This document shows positions 46,063-57,139 of a DNA stretch of 64,000 nt, in pieces (positions within the stretch are counted from its first letter, which is position 1; each line of letters begins with the position of its first letter). The stretch spans positions 48,392,722 through 48,456,721 of the forward strand of contig NC_056000.1 of NCBI RefSeq assembly GCF_018446385.1, written 5' to 3'. A model generated the notes under the pieces. The model had not been told where the DNA came from, did not search any database, and saw only the letters and a list, made by a program, of their open reading frames with translations. The position numbers were made by a program, and so were the translations under genes. The stretch comes from Zingiber officinale (taxonomy: Eukaryota; Streptophyta; Magnoliopsida; Zingiberales; Zingiberaceae).

Positions 46063-48132
46063 GTAGGGGTGTGATTAGACGTGACCCTGGGTCGGGTTCG
46101 GCTTGGACCTGACTCATGCCTGTAACCGGGTCAATTGGTCTATTGACCATTGACTCGGGTCACCAGGTCGAACCAAAACTAGCCCGACAGGATGTCGGGT
46201 CGGTTCCGGTTCCAAGGCCCCAAAATCGACGAACCGTCGATTAATCGCCGATTCAATCCACCGATTTTTTTTTAATGATTGTTGGAATTGTCAGTTAACC
46301 AATGGTTCCTAGCCGTTGGAACTGTCGGTTAATTAGAAGTTCATAGACATTAAGGGGGTGGGGGGGTTTTCGGGTATTTTTTTAACGATTAAGATCATTT
46401 GATCATTTTTTGATCAATGACTATGATTTAATATCTGTTACTATCCAAACTCTATAAATATGGAGTTCATTTTATCATTTTCACGCACATCTTCTCTGGT
46501 ATCATTTTCAATTTCACATTCTCTATACGTTTTCGACTCTAAGTCTCCATTTCTATGCACTTTCATTTTTAATTTTTAACTACAATAGAAGCAGGTCGTG
46601 GAGGTTCATCATCTCGATCTCAGAGGGGAAGGGAAATAGTGAATCCGCACGGGGACCCCAACATTCAATCCACCAATGATGAGATTGAGCACCTTCTGAT
46701 TTTGACACCTGAAACACAAGGAAGTACCGATGCAATTACTTTTAAGGTTCGAGAACTTCCTCCTCTAAAATCTTCTATTTTCACTAAATATTTTGAGAAT
46801 GTCACTCTTCCATTAGGAGAATTGCATGCAAAATGTAAGCACTGTAATGTTTTCTACAAATTCCAAGTTGACGGCGGCTATGGGTAGTTGAAACGACACG
46901 TAGAAACGAAGCACCCAACGAAATATGGACTCGACTATTCTCAAACATAATTATCTAGATTTTCTTCAACTAGTGATAATATTGATTCTGATTTATTTTT
47001 ATATTCTGACAATAAATTAAGAGAATTATTAACTAAATTTATTTCCCTAGAATATCTTTCTTTTAGTTTTGGATCTAAATGCACATTTGAAGATTTTTGT
47101 AAAGAATCTCTTAATCCATATGCTAAATATGTTCCTAGGAATACACTTACTCGTACAATTAAAAAATTAGTAAAAAAAAGAATTTAATTAATGTATTTAA
47201 TAAATTAAATAATAATAAAAATTTATGTTTCAATATTTGGAGTGATCATTGGCAAATACATTCGTATATGGATGTGATTTGTCATTGTATCAATAACTCT
47301 TGAAATTTTCAAAAAAATATTGTTAGGCTATAAAATTTTCAATGAATCGTATATTGCTCATAATATCGCACAATTATTATGTTTAATTTTAGAAGAATAT
47401 AGATCAACTCATAATTTTTTCAAATATAATTAGATAATGCTAGTTTCGATACCGCTTGTATAGAAGAACTAAAATTTGTTTGTCAACCTGTTATTTGTAG
47501 TTTATTTTTTTATATTCGTTGTGTATTCTATGTCTTAAATTTATATGTTCAAGATGGATTAAAAATTTTAGAAAATTATATTAAACCAATTAGAACTGTA
47601 ATCTCTTATTTATGGATGCATCCATCTATAATGAAATCGTGGGGGAATTTTTGTAAAACTAGTGGAATGAGACCTAAAAAATTTCTACGTGATGTACCAA
47701 CACATTGAAATTCAACATATCAATTATTACAAGATTCATTTTAATATAAAGAATTATTATGTCTATTTTTTTACACAAAATACTAATACTAATATATATT
47801 TATTTTTATAACAATTGAATATTTGTAGTAACATTTGTAAAATTTTAAAAGTATTTAATGATGCAATTGAATAACTTTCCAGTATTTATTATCTCACTAC
47901 TCATTTAATTTTAGAAAATTTGTCTAGTATAGTATTAGTTTTAAATGAACATATTAATAATAAATTTTTATCTTCTTGCATATTAGCTATAAAAACTAAA
48001 TGGAAAAAAATATTTTTATGTTATTCTTGAAATATATTTAATTATATTTGCTTTAGATCTTAGATTTAAATTAGAAGTTTCATAAGAAATGTTAACTTTT
48101 TATTATGACGTTTTAATTCCAATTAAAGATTT
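46063..48132 (+). mobile_element. Decayed hAT-type DNA transposon, left end
   Basis: TAGGGGTGTGATTAG at 46063 resembles hAT termini. A broken transposase follows on the plus strand. I cannot find a matching right terminus; the sequence ends where the Sirevirus-like LTR starts at 48133, which may have removed or displaced it. Confidence 0.6.
46620..47760 (+). pseudogene. hAT transposase remnant with BED zinc finger
   Basis: The ORF at 46639-46887 contains a BED-type finger (KCKHCNVFYKF, with RHVETKHPTKYG after a stop at about 46888). Further hAT signatures are scattered through several frames: LSFSFGSKCTFEDFCKESLNPYAKY (about 47055-47130, written here in one conserved block), IWSDHWQIHSYMDVICHC near 47240, and MRPKKFLRDVPTH near 47670, the region that precedes the conserved TRWNSTY motif (here interrupted by a stop). 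Many stops and frameshifts show it is long dead. Confidence 0.7.
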
Positions 48133-49137
48133 TGTTGGAGCAACTAGGTACCCTAGGTTTTGATGTTTGGTCAAAGGTTTAAGTTAGGTTTATTGTTATA
48201 TTTGATATGCATTGTGAATATGCTGGATACAAGTACAACAAGGAGAGTCCAAGTGTGATATTGGCAAAGGAGGAAAGTCCAAGGGTGAGTCTTGGCAGTA
48301 TAAGTCCAAGCATGTAGTATTGGCAACGTAAGTCCAAGTGTGACCTGGTAATGGATGAAGTCCCGGAGGCGTAGCCTCTTGGCAAAGGAAGACCTGACAA
48401 TAATGACAATGATGATAGAAGCTCCAAAAGACAAGGCGTGAAAGATGGAGAGACATCCGAGGGACGCAAGGCTGATGGAGGAGGTTAGAAGGCTAGGTCT
48501 AGGTTATGCGGGCAAGGATAAGTGCATGAGAGACTGTACTCAGGGTAAAATTCCACGTTACTGTAGTGTTACTGTAGTATTACTGTAGTAGTCGACTAGT
48601 GTTTTCATCAGTCGACTGGTAGTCGATCGTTGGCTTATAATGGTCGAATTTCACTTAGGATCAGTCGACTGGTGGTTGTATCAGTCGACTGATGGTGGGA
48701 AAATAGCTTGGTATTTTCCTCCCTAGCTCTATTTAATAAAGCTTGGGGTGTCTGGCCATTTTTGACAAAATTAGTAATGGCTAACCCTAATTAGAGTCTC
48801 CAAGTGCTCAAGTGATCTAATATGGTCTTGTGCGAGTCGTGGTAAGGTTTCTTCACCCACAAGAAGTTATGTGAGCTAGCCGGAAGTTCTCTAGGGAATC
48901 ATCCACCGACGGATTGGGATCTTCCACCTTACGGATAGTCATGGAGTAGGAGGTTTATCTCTGAACCACATAAACGAGTGTGTCTTTATGGTTTGCTTGT
49001 CTTCATTCTTCTTGTTTTAGTTTAGCCTTCTATTTGTTAGTTTATTTTGTATTCCACTGTGCACTAACATTATAGGAAGTGAACGATTTGGGTGAGACAT
49101 TATTCACCTCCCTCTAGCGGACATCAAGATCCCAACA
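48133..49137 (+). repeat. 5' LTR of element B (1005 bp)
   Basis: It starts TGTTGGAGCAACTAGG and ends AGATCCCAACA. CAGTCGACTG-type palindromes cluster at about 48590-48695, upstream of a TTTAATAAAG box near 48731. TATTCACCTCCCTCTAGC lies near the U5 end. The primer site TGGTATCAGAGC is at 49140-49151. Confidence 0.88.
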
Positions 49138-49204
49138 AGTGGTATCAGAGCTTAGTCGCTCTTTGTTCAACCAATCGCTAAAGGAGCAACCGCTAGAGAA
49201 GAAG

Positions 49205-50742
49205 ATGGAGTCGGAGGGACCTCTCGGATGGGACATCCGGATCCCACCTCCATATGAGCGCGAAGACTTCAGCTATTGGAAGTCATGCTTAGAGATGTGG
49301 TTCCAAATGGATTGGAACCATTAGATGACATTGGAAGAGTCATTCAAGACTCCAATCGACAAGAAGGGAAAATGTCTTCGACCTCGGTATTGGACCGAGG
49401 AGCAAAGGGAGCAATCGGAGGCAGACAAGGAGGTAACTCAAATTTTAATTAATTTATTACCTCCTAATGTGATATTGAATGCAAGTGAGTACAAGAGTGC
49501 TCATGAGCTTTAAAGCAAGGTGATTGTGCTCTATGAAGATATTACACAATTCCAAGGACTGGAGGAACCCAAGGAGAAGGGTTCATTAGTCCAAGGGAAG
49601 ACCAATCGGATGTTGACACGTGCTCAACATCTGAGGAGGAGAAGGAAGATGAGGAGGTATCATCCACATCTTCAAGGGAGGAAGAAGTAGAACCATCCAC
49701 GTCTTCAAGTGAAGAGGAAAAAGAGCAATCCAAGGATAAGGAGATTTTGGAAGCTCAACCTTCCACCTCAACTACCAAGAAGAGCACAAAGGACCACATC
49801 AAATGCTTTGAGTGTGGTAAGATAGGACACTATAAGAATAGGTTTCCTTCGCTCAAAAAGGTAAAGGAGTTAATCCCTAAATCCGATAAAGTTACTTTAA
49901 AAACTAACGTGGGTTGTAGGGATGGAGTAAAGGAAAAGAAGCACATTAGGTGTTTCACATGTGGTGAGTGGGGACACTACCACACGAAGTGCCCAAGGAG
50001 AGGAGAGCTCAATAAATTGTCGCACTTGAAAAAATGGGAAAAGAAGAGGATCTTAAGTCAAGTAGAAGCTTCAAAAGTAAAAGTGAAGGTAATCCCTATT
50101 TTGAAGTTTAATCCAAGTTCAAATTCCTTCATACTTGTTAGGAATATTAAAAATTATATACCCATGAATAATTATGGATTTAGGTACAATGATAGGAATA
50201 GGATTAATACGGTAGATAACTCTAGGAAATCATGTAAGGTTAGACCTAACAAGAAACAACCTACCTTTTCTAAGACGAGGAAGGTAGTTAAAAACCTATG
50301 TATTTATTCAAAGAAGGGGAGACATATGTCTAGGAAGGTGACTAAGTCTAGGAATGTCCAAGATGGACAAGTTGACTCTAGGGTTAAAACCCTAGAGTTG
50401 GAAAATCAAGTCTTGAAGTCAAAGTTTGAGGAAATGGAGACAGTCCTAGATAGGTTCATTATTGGACCTAAAGGACTTGACATGTGTTTGGGTGGTCAAA
50501 GACCTAAAAATGTCAAATTGGGTCCCTCCAAGGTCAAGAGGAGGTCAAGTGCTAGGGTGGCACATGACAATAACAAGGGAGGAGTGACAAATGGCAAGGG
50601 AGAATCATCCAAAGTCCATGATAAGAAATATGCAAGGGGCGCATATAATTATGGAAAGGATGAGGTGCCCAAGGTTAAGAAGAAGAAGTCTACTAAGGTA
50701 CATCATATGGGTGTAGTCATGATAGATAAGTCACCTAGGTAG
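49205..50742 (+). pseudogene. gag of element B, two zinc knuckles
   Basis: It starts MESEGPLGWDIRIPPPYERE with the EDFSYWK motif typical of these gags. TAG at 49322-49324 and TAA at 49511-49513 interrupt, and a frameshift lies between about 49545 and 49600 before an acidic Ser/Glu-rich tract. The long open part (49747-50742) has two CCHC-type knuckles. The first (CFECGKIGHYKNRF, 49803) has lost its last cysteine and the second (CFTCGEWGHYHTKC, 49950) is complete. A short coiled coil follows (LELENQVLKSKFEEMETVLD). The order matches the intact gag at 61322-62797. Confidence 0.85.
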
Positions 50743-51803
50743 GTGAGTAAGGTTAAAATTCCTAAAGTTAGGAAGAGCTTCTGGGACTCATGGTAGATGA
50801 GTTATCAAATGTGTTAAAATGATTTGGAGATAAATTTGAGTCTCAAATCCAAGAAATTGACACAATTGAGTTGAGTTTCATACATAAAAATATGATTTGG
50901 GTTCATATTACATGAAAATTAGTTTTTGATGCATAGATGTCATATAAACTAATGTTAGGGATGCATTATAGTTTAGTATAGGTAGATATATCAAGAGGAA
51001 GCTAAAATTAGGACTTTAGCTCCAGATTTAATTGAACCATTTAGCTAGTTTTGAATTTATGTCAATATTGAGATTTGTGATAAATATATTATATATATTT
51101 TTTCTAACTAGACATTGATAAAATAGACCTATCCACATAATTTAAGAATTTTTTAAGATTTATGAAATTTCTGGTGCATTTCTGAAATTGTGTCAAAAAT
51201 ACTATTTTTTAGCTGAAATAGTGTACCAGTCGACTAATACAGTTACCCGTCGACTGATAACACTATTCACGAGCACAAAATATCTATGTAAGCTTATTTT
51301 GAAGATAGCAATCGACTGGATTTAATGGCAGTCGACTGGATTTAATGGCAGTCGACTGATAAAGTCTAAAAATGTGTTTTAGCACTAGAAAATGACCAAA
51401 AGGATGTTGAACATGTATATAATCTTATGGAGAATTAATACATGATGTTTATGGTCATGAGGGGTTAAAGAGTCCAATAATTGGAATATTGTTGGAGCTC
51501 TTTTTGATATGTGGCAAAGGAGAAGAAGTGTAGGGTTTAAGTGGAAAACCTACACACCCTTGTAAGAAAACCTAGCTCAAGGGAGAGCTTAGGTGAAGGG
51601 GAGCAATTGCTCACTTATTGGCAAAGGGGGAGAATTTTAATTTTATTGGAAATCCTATCTCAAGGGGGAGCTTAGGTGAAGGGAGAGCCTAGGGTTAGGT
51701 TCTATGATGTATGCATGAGTAGATATGCATGTTTATTTGCATTGTTATTGCATTTATGTTGCCCTAACTTAAATGAGTTGCCAAACATCAAAAAGTGGGA
51801 GAT
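50743..51803 (+). other. Non-coding spacer of element B
   Basis: No pol motif occurs in any frame. At 51225-51360 the palindromic CAGTCGACTG motif of the LTR recurs, including a 24-bp direct duplication around GGATTTAATGGCAGTCGAC. AAGGGGAG-type purine tracts at 51600-51700 precede the 3' LTR. Confidence 0.65.
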
Positions 51804-52061
51804 TGTTGGAGCAATTATGTACCTTAGGTTTTGATATTTGGGCAAAGGTTTAAGTTAGATTTATTATTGTATTTGATATGCATTGTGAGTGTGCAGGATA
51901 CAGGTACAACAAAGAGAGTCCAAGTGTGATCTTGACAAAGGAGGAAAGTCCAGGGGTGAGTCTTGGTAATGCAAGTCTAAGCATGTAGTCTTGGTAACAT
52001 AAGTCCAAGTGTGACCTGGCAATGGATGAAGTCTCGAAGGCGCGGCCTCTTGGCAAAGGAA
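51804..52061 (+). repeat. Truncated 3' LTR of element B
   Basis: It matches the first about 255 bp of the LTR at 48133 with scattered differences, then stops at a junction to Tat sequence. Confidence 0.8.
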
Positions 52062-54354
52062 GCCAGGAATGTGGCGGCTCTGCTAACTGGATGAAAATCT
52101 CGGTCCTCTCTACAAAACATACCTTTGGCAAGACAGGTATGTGGCTACTGTCCGAGCAGCATCCTCTTGGAGAGTTGGCCAAAAATATCTAGCCAAGAGA
52201 ATCTTTCGAGCCAGTAAATGACCACTCAGATGGCTTCTGCAAGAGCCAAGATGTACTTCTTGGAGTATATACTTCATGTCCTCTGGGCCCACACATTTGA
52301 GCAACGACCTTGAGAAAGATCTCTTATAAAGTCGCTCTCTGATCTGGGTGAATCACTTGGCCCTCTTCTTTAATAATCGTGCTGTGTCCTCGCCGACCGG
52401 CGTGCTACCCGATTGGAGAAATTCAATTAGCGACATTCTCCAATCACTCGAGAAGACCACTCCCTCCATCTGGTCGATGTGTGCCACCAACAAAACTTGT
52501 TCGATCGGTTGGCTGATCATGGCCGATGATAATGAACTAGCTAACTTAACCAGTTTGTCCACTACTTGATTGTCTGATCGGGGGATCTTCTGGACAATGA
52601 CCTCTTGAAAATTTTCCTTCAACCTCTCAAAGGCTTTTGCATAAGACTTGAGTCAGGAGATACTAATCTCGAACGTCCTTAATAGCTGTTGGGCATCCAA
52701 CTGAGAGTTCGAGTGAACAACAACTTCTGTGGCTCTGACATGTCGTGCTGCCTATAAGCCAGTTATCAATGTTTCATACTCAGCTTCGTTATTAGTAGCC
52801 CGATAATCCAGCCGAACAGAAAGTTGTATCAAGTCTTCTCATGGTGAGATGAGCAGAATGTCGATCCCGCTACCCTGTCGAGTGGATGAACCATCGACAT
52901 ATACTCTCCAAGTTGCTACTGGCTCGTCATTCTGGACCTCTGTGATGAAATTAGCTAAGGTCTGAGCTTTGATCGTCGTTCGAGGTTGATATTGAATATC
53001 AAACTTGCTTAGCTCGGTTGTCTATTTAATTAGTAGTCCGGACGCCTCTGGATTTAGGAGGACTCTTCCCAGGGCACTGTTGGTCATCACGATGATCGGA
53101 TGAGCAAGGAAGTACGGGCGAAGTCTCCGAGCGGCCAACACCAGCACATAAGTCAATTTTTCAAAACAGGTGTAGCGGGACTCTGCATCTTTCAATATAT
53201 GGTGGCTTAAAAAATACATGGGTTGCTGTTCAGGGTCGTTCTGCTAAACTAATGCTAAGTCGACCGCATACTCGATGGCCGACAAATAGATCTAGAGCGG
53301 CTCCCCAGTGCTTGGCTTAGCTAACACAAACAAGGAGTTAAGATACTCCTCGAGCTCTTCCAAAGCTCGGTCGCACTCTATGTCCCACTGGAATTTTATT
53401 GCTCGGCGCAGCACCTTGAAAAACAGCAGGCTCCGATCGGAAGACTTGAATATGAATTTGGACAGTGCGGTGATCCATCCGGTCAGTCGTTGGACCTCCT
53501 TCAAGCTATGAGGCAGGAGCATGTCTTGTAGCGCCTTCAGTTTACTCGTATTCACCTCGACACCCCGTTCAATGACGATATATCCAAGGAAGTGTCCACT
53601 CTTAGCGTCGAACAGATACTTGCTCGGGTTCAGCTTCATCCCGTATGTCCTCAAGGTTCGACATGTTTCCTAGATATCTGCACACAAATCAGCAGCTCAT
53701 ACTAACTTTATTAATATATCGTCGACATATACCTCCAAGTTGCAACTGATCTGCTTTCGAAACACCTTGTTTATAAGCCTTTGGTAGGTGGCGTCGGCGT
53801 TCTTCAGTCCGAACGGCATGATATTGTAGCAGAGCGTTCCATCTATCGTGATAAAACTAACATTTTCCTGATCTTTTTTGGCAAGCGTCACTTGGTGGTA
53901 GCCTTGATGCGCGTCGAGCATATAAATTAGCTCGCAACCCACTGTAGAGTCCACCATCTGGTCTATCTGAGGCAGCAAATAGAAATCCTTTGGGCACACA
54001 TTATTCAAGTCACGAAAATCGATGCAGACCCATCATTTGTTGCCCGGCTTGGAGACCAACACCACATTAGGGAGCTAGCTCAGGAATTTGACTTCCCATA
54101 TATGATCAACCTCCAACAATTTCTCTATCTCCGTCCGGACGATCAAGTTTTTCTCTACACTAAAGTCCCTTTTCTTTTGCTTCACCGGTCGGGCATCCGG
54201 TCAGACATGAAGCTCGTGCTGCGTCACATTCGGTGAGATTCCGGGGAGCTTGTGGGTTGACCAAGCAAACACATCATGATTCCTCCTAAGGCAGGCAGAC
54301 AAAAGGCAGGCAGACACCTCCTCCTTTTCTTCATAAACTAGCACAGGAGGCTTC
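52062..54354 (-). pseudogene. Tat-type (Retand-like) pol fragment: RT, RNase H, integrase zinc region
   Basis: Read on the minus strand from 54354: an RT with FYLLPQIDQMVDSTVGCEL, YMLDAHQGYHQVTL, IMPFGLKNADATYQRLINKV and an intact YVDDILIK box (about 53720). Next come the RT thumb (SKYLFDAKSGHFLGYIV), RNase H (YLSHHILKDAESRYTCFEKL and a tether region), then the integrase HHCC zinc region (HLSGHLLARKILLARYFWPT, CQRYVL near 52115). Frameshifts and stops separate the pieces. The sequence style is that of Tat elements. Neither LTR of this copy is present; both ends are cut by Sirevirus-like elements. Confidence 0.85.
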
Positions 54355-55377
54355 TGTTGGAACCCCAAGGTTGTTTTGGTATGATCAACAAGTTAAGTTA
54401 GGTCCTGTGTATTTTTAACCTTTTGTCTAAGTGTGCATGAGCTTAGGAGCACGGGTAGTCGAGTGGAAGACGCAGCTAGCGAGAAGAATGACACGTGGTG
54501 CGTCCGAGGGATGAGGCGCTACAGAAGAGTACACCGACAGACGAGAAGGAAGCGTGCAGTGGTTTCGAGGGACGAGAAACCGGAGCGGAAGACTACTCGA
54601 GGAGTAAGAGACGCAGCTAGCGAGAAGGTCAGCACGAGGTACGACCGAGGGACAAAGACTGCGGATGAGTACGCTGGCGGATGAGAAAGAAGCACGCGGC
54701 GATTCCGAGGGACGAGAAGCCGAAGCGGAAGCCTGCTCGAGAAGACTGGAAGTTGGGTTCGGGTGAGCCCTATTCTGAATGGCAGAGATCACCCAAGCGA
54801 GCGGAAGACTCGGTCTGAGGCGAACGGAGCCGGAGCAGAAGACTCGGGCTGAAAAAAGTCAACGGGTTGACTTTTCCAATCGGGGCGCCCAGAACTGTCC
54901 GGGGCACCCGGACCCCTTCGGGACGTCCGGAACCCTTCCGAGCGCCCAGAGTTGACTTTTTGACTATATCGCGTCAATCGAGATCTAAACGTTGGGAGAT
55001 AAAGTTTTATCCCCCAGGGCGCCCCGACCAAGACTATAAATACAGCCTTAGTCTAAAAGCTTTTAAACAACTCAAGGAATTCATTTCCAACACTTGTACG
55101 CTTCAATTCTAGATTAGCTTCTCTGTTTGTGCACTTCATTGCTATATGAGGCTTCTCCGCCTGAAAGAGTATTTTAGTATTACACTTTCCTTAGATTAAC
55201 AACCTCCTCAGTTGTAACCAAGTAAATATCCTTGTGCCTCTTCTTTCTGTTATATTTTAATTTATTGCTTCTCTATTTTATGCAAGTGTTCTGTTGAAAG
55301 TTCGAGAATAGTTTTTGTTTTTATTTTTGCAGGCTATTCAACCCCCCCCCCTTCTAGCCGGTCACTGCGGTCCAACA
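54355..55377 (+). repeat. 5' LTR of element G (1023 bp)
   Basis: It starts TGTTGGAACCCCAAGG and ends GCGGTCCAACA. GGGGCGCCC-type palindromes and variants cluster at 54885-55025, just before a TATAAATA box at about 55034. The short repeats GACGCAGCTAGCGAGAAG (54469 and 54610) and GGGACGAGAA lie upstream. A C-run precedes the U5 end. Confidence 0.85.
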
Positions 55378-55433
55378 AGTGGTATCAGAGCCGAGGCGCT
55401 TCAGGAGGACTAATCGCCGAATGAAACAACGAG

Positions 55434-55883
55434 ATGGTCGGAGCTAACATCTACCCACCAACTTTCGAGGGGGAGTTCGCTTTTTGGAAGCGACGAATGC
55501 AGGTTTATTTTAAAACTGATTTTAGTATTTTTATTAATTATGAAATATGGTTATGAGGCACCAAAGACAACAAATGGAGATGATCTCAAGAAATATCTCT
55601 GGAACGAGAAGCAATGTAACGAGTCTATGGCAAATGCTCGGGCTGAATTTCATCTTCTAAGCATAATACCAGATGAAAATCTCAACAGAATCGGAGAATA
55701 CAAAAGCACAAAAGAACTTTGGGAAAAGTTCTTGAAGATCTACGATGAAACAGCCGAAGTCGAACCCAACTCCTCGATGGACACCAAGTCACCATCAGAA
55801 CAGTCTGAGAACGAGGAAACTGCCGAGACAGCCGAATTCCAATCCCGAGGACACAGAAAACTCATCCCAGATGAGCATTAATG
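55434..55883 (+). pseudogene. gag N-terminus of element G
   Basis: The ATG at 55434 opens MVGANIYPPTFEGEF and AFWKRRMQVYFK, then a frameshift at about 55535 moves to the frame 55540-55881 with ENLNRIGEYKSTKELWEKFL, the UBN2-type core. It stops in an acidic Ser/Thr-rich tract. No zinc knuckle remains. The same protein start region is seen in the gags at 4463 and 61322. Confidence 0.75.
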
Positions 55884-56675
55884 GAGGGGGAGAATCTTCG
55901 GAAGAAAGCAATTCAATAGGGGGAGAATCAACAGCCGACAAGGTAAGTCAAGTATTGTTTCCACTGCCCGACCAGTTGATTTATCCAATCAAAACGTTGT
56001 CGCAAGAATTTTGTAAATTAGAAATTATTTTTCGAAAGAATGTTGCGAAATAAAACCTAAAAAAAATTATTAACTAATAGTGAGTTAAAAGAAACTCAAG
56101 CAATAGATTGTCAACTAAAGAATCTTGACAAACTAATAATAGCAAATAACATTATACAATTTTTTGCATGTTTAATATTGTTTGCTTCAAATCTGAAAAA
56201 TTATGATTTGAGAAATTATGATAAACTAAAATGAAAATTTAAATATCATAATAATATCAAAGAAATGGCAATAACTTGAGAACGAATTTTGTTTAAAGTA
56301 AAAATAAAATTATTTTTTGTCAAAGTTGAAAGTTTTTCTAAAATTGGAAATTTCTGCAAAGTTGCCTAAGTCAGATTGTTTTAATTTCTCTTACTTAAAG
56401 CTTTACTTAGATTTTTTTTTTGAGGGGGAATGCTTTTGTGAAAATTATTGCAAAACTTTTAAAATTTTCAAAATTTAAGTTATGACCCTTAGTTTTTTTT
56501 TAGAACCTCATTTTTTTTATGTGATGAAATGGGGAGAAGGAAAAGTATAAGTTTAGGGGGAGGTAGACCAATTTTTTCTATCTTTTTGCACTTAATTACA
56601 AATTTAGTTAGTTTATGTTTATGTCTAATTTTACCCTAGCTTAACTTGGGTTGATCACATCAAAAAGGGGGAGAT
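55884..56675 (+). other. Non-coding interior of element G
   Basis: AT-rich sequence with poly-T runs and no readable pol. It ends in a polypurine tract next to the 3' LTR start at 56676. Confidence 0.55.
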
Positions 56676-57139
56676 TGTTGGAACCCCAAAATTATTTTGG
56701 TGTGATCAACAAGTTAAGTTAGGTCCTATGTGTTTTTATCCTTGTGTCTAAGTGTGCAGGAGTTTAGTGTTGGTGCAACCTTAGGTCAAGGTTGACCTGG
56801 GTGACCCGACTCGAGTTGACCTGACTCGAGGTATATTTTGATGTTTGACAAGAATGGAGAAGTTATATTTTGATGTTTGACAATAATAGGAACTTGGGGG
56901 ATTGTGGGTGCAACCTTTGGTCAAGGTTGACCTGGTTGACCCGACTTGAGTAGACCTGATTCGGGAAAAGTCCAAGTATGGAGACTTGGCACGGAAAGGT
57001 CCAAGCAGGGAGCTTGGCACGGGAAAAGTCCAAGTATGAAGGCTTGGCACGGAAAAGTCCAAGCAGGGAGCTTGGCACGGGAAAAGTCCAAGTAGGGAGC
57101 TGGGCACGGGGAAAAGTCCAAGTATGGAAGCTTGGCATG

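Larger units (their letters stand above)
48133..52061 (+). mobile_element. Gag-only Sirevirus-like element (family B)
   Basis: The 5' LTR (48133-49137) is followed by a primer site, gag (49205-50742), about 1.06 kb of non-coding spacer and a truncated 3' LTR (51804-52061) preceded by the polypurine tract AAAGTGGGAGAT. No protease, integrase or RT is present in any frame, so the element is non-autonomous. The right LTR breaks off at about 52061, where a Tat pol fragment on the other strand begins. Confidence 0.85.
54355..56767 (+). mobile_element. Sirevirus-like element G, gag N-terminus only
   Basis: 5' LTR 54355-55377, primer site 55380-55391, broken gag start 55434-55883, non-coding AT-rich interior, polypurine tract AAAAGGGGGAGAT, and the first 92 bp of a 3' LTR (56676-56767) cut by the next LTR. 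No pol. Confidence 0.82.

Noticed and set aside
52062..54354. Possible integrated plant pararetrovirus
   Set aside because: The RT and RNase H motifs fit Tat retrotransposons and an integrase zinc region follows, which pararetroviruses lack. No coat or movement protein is visible.
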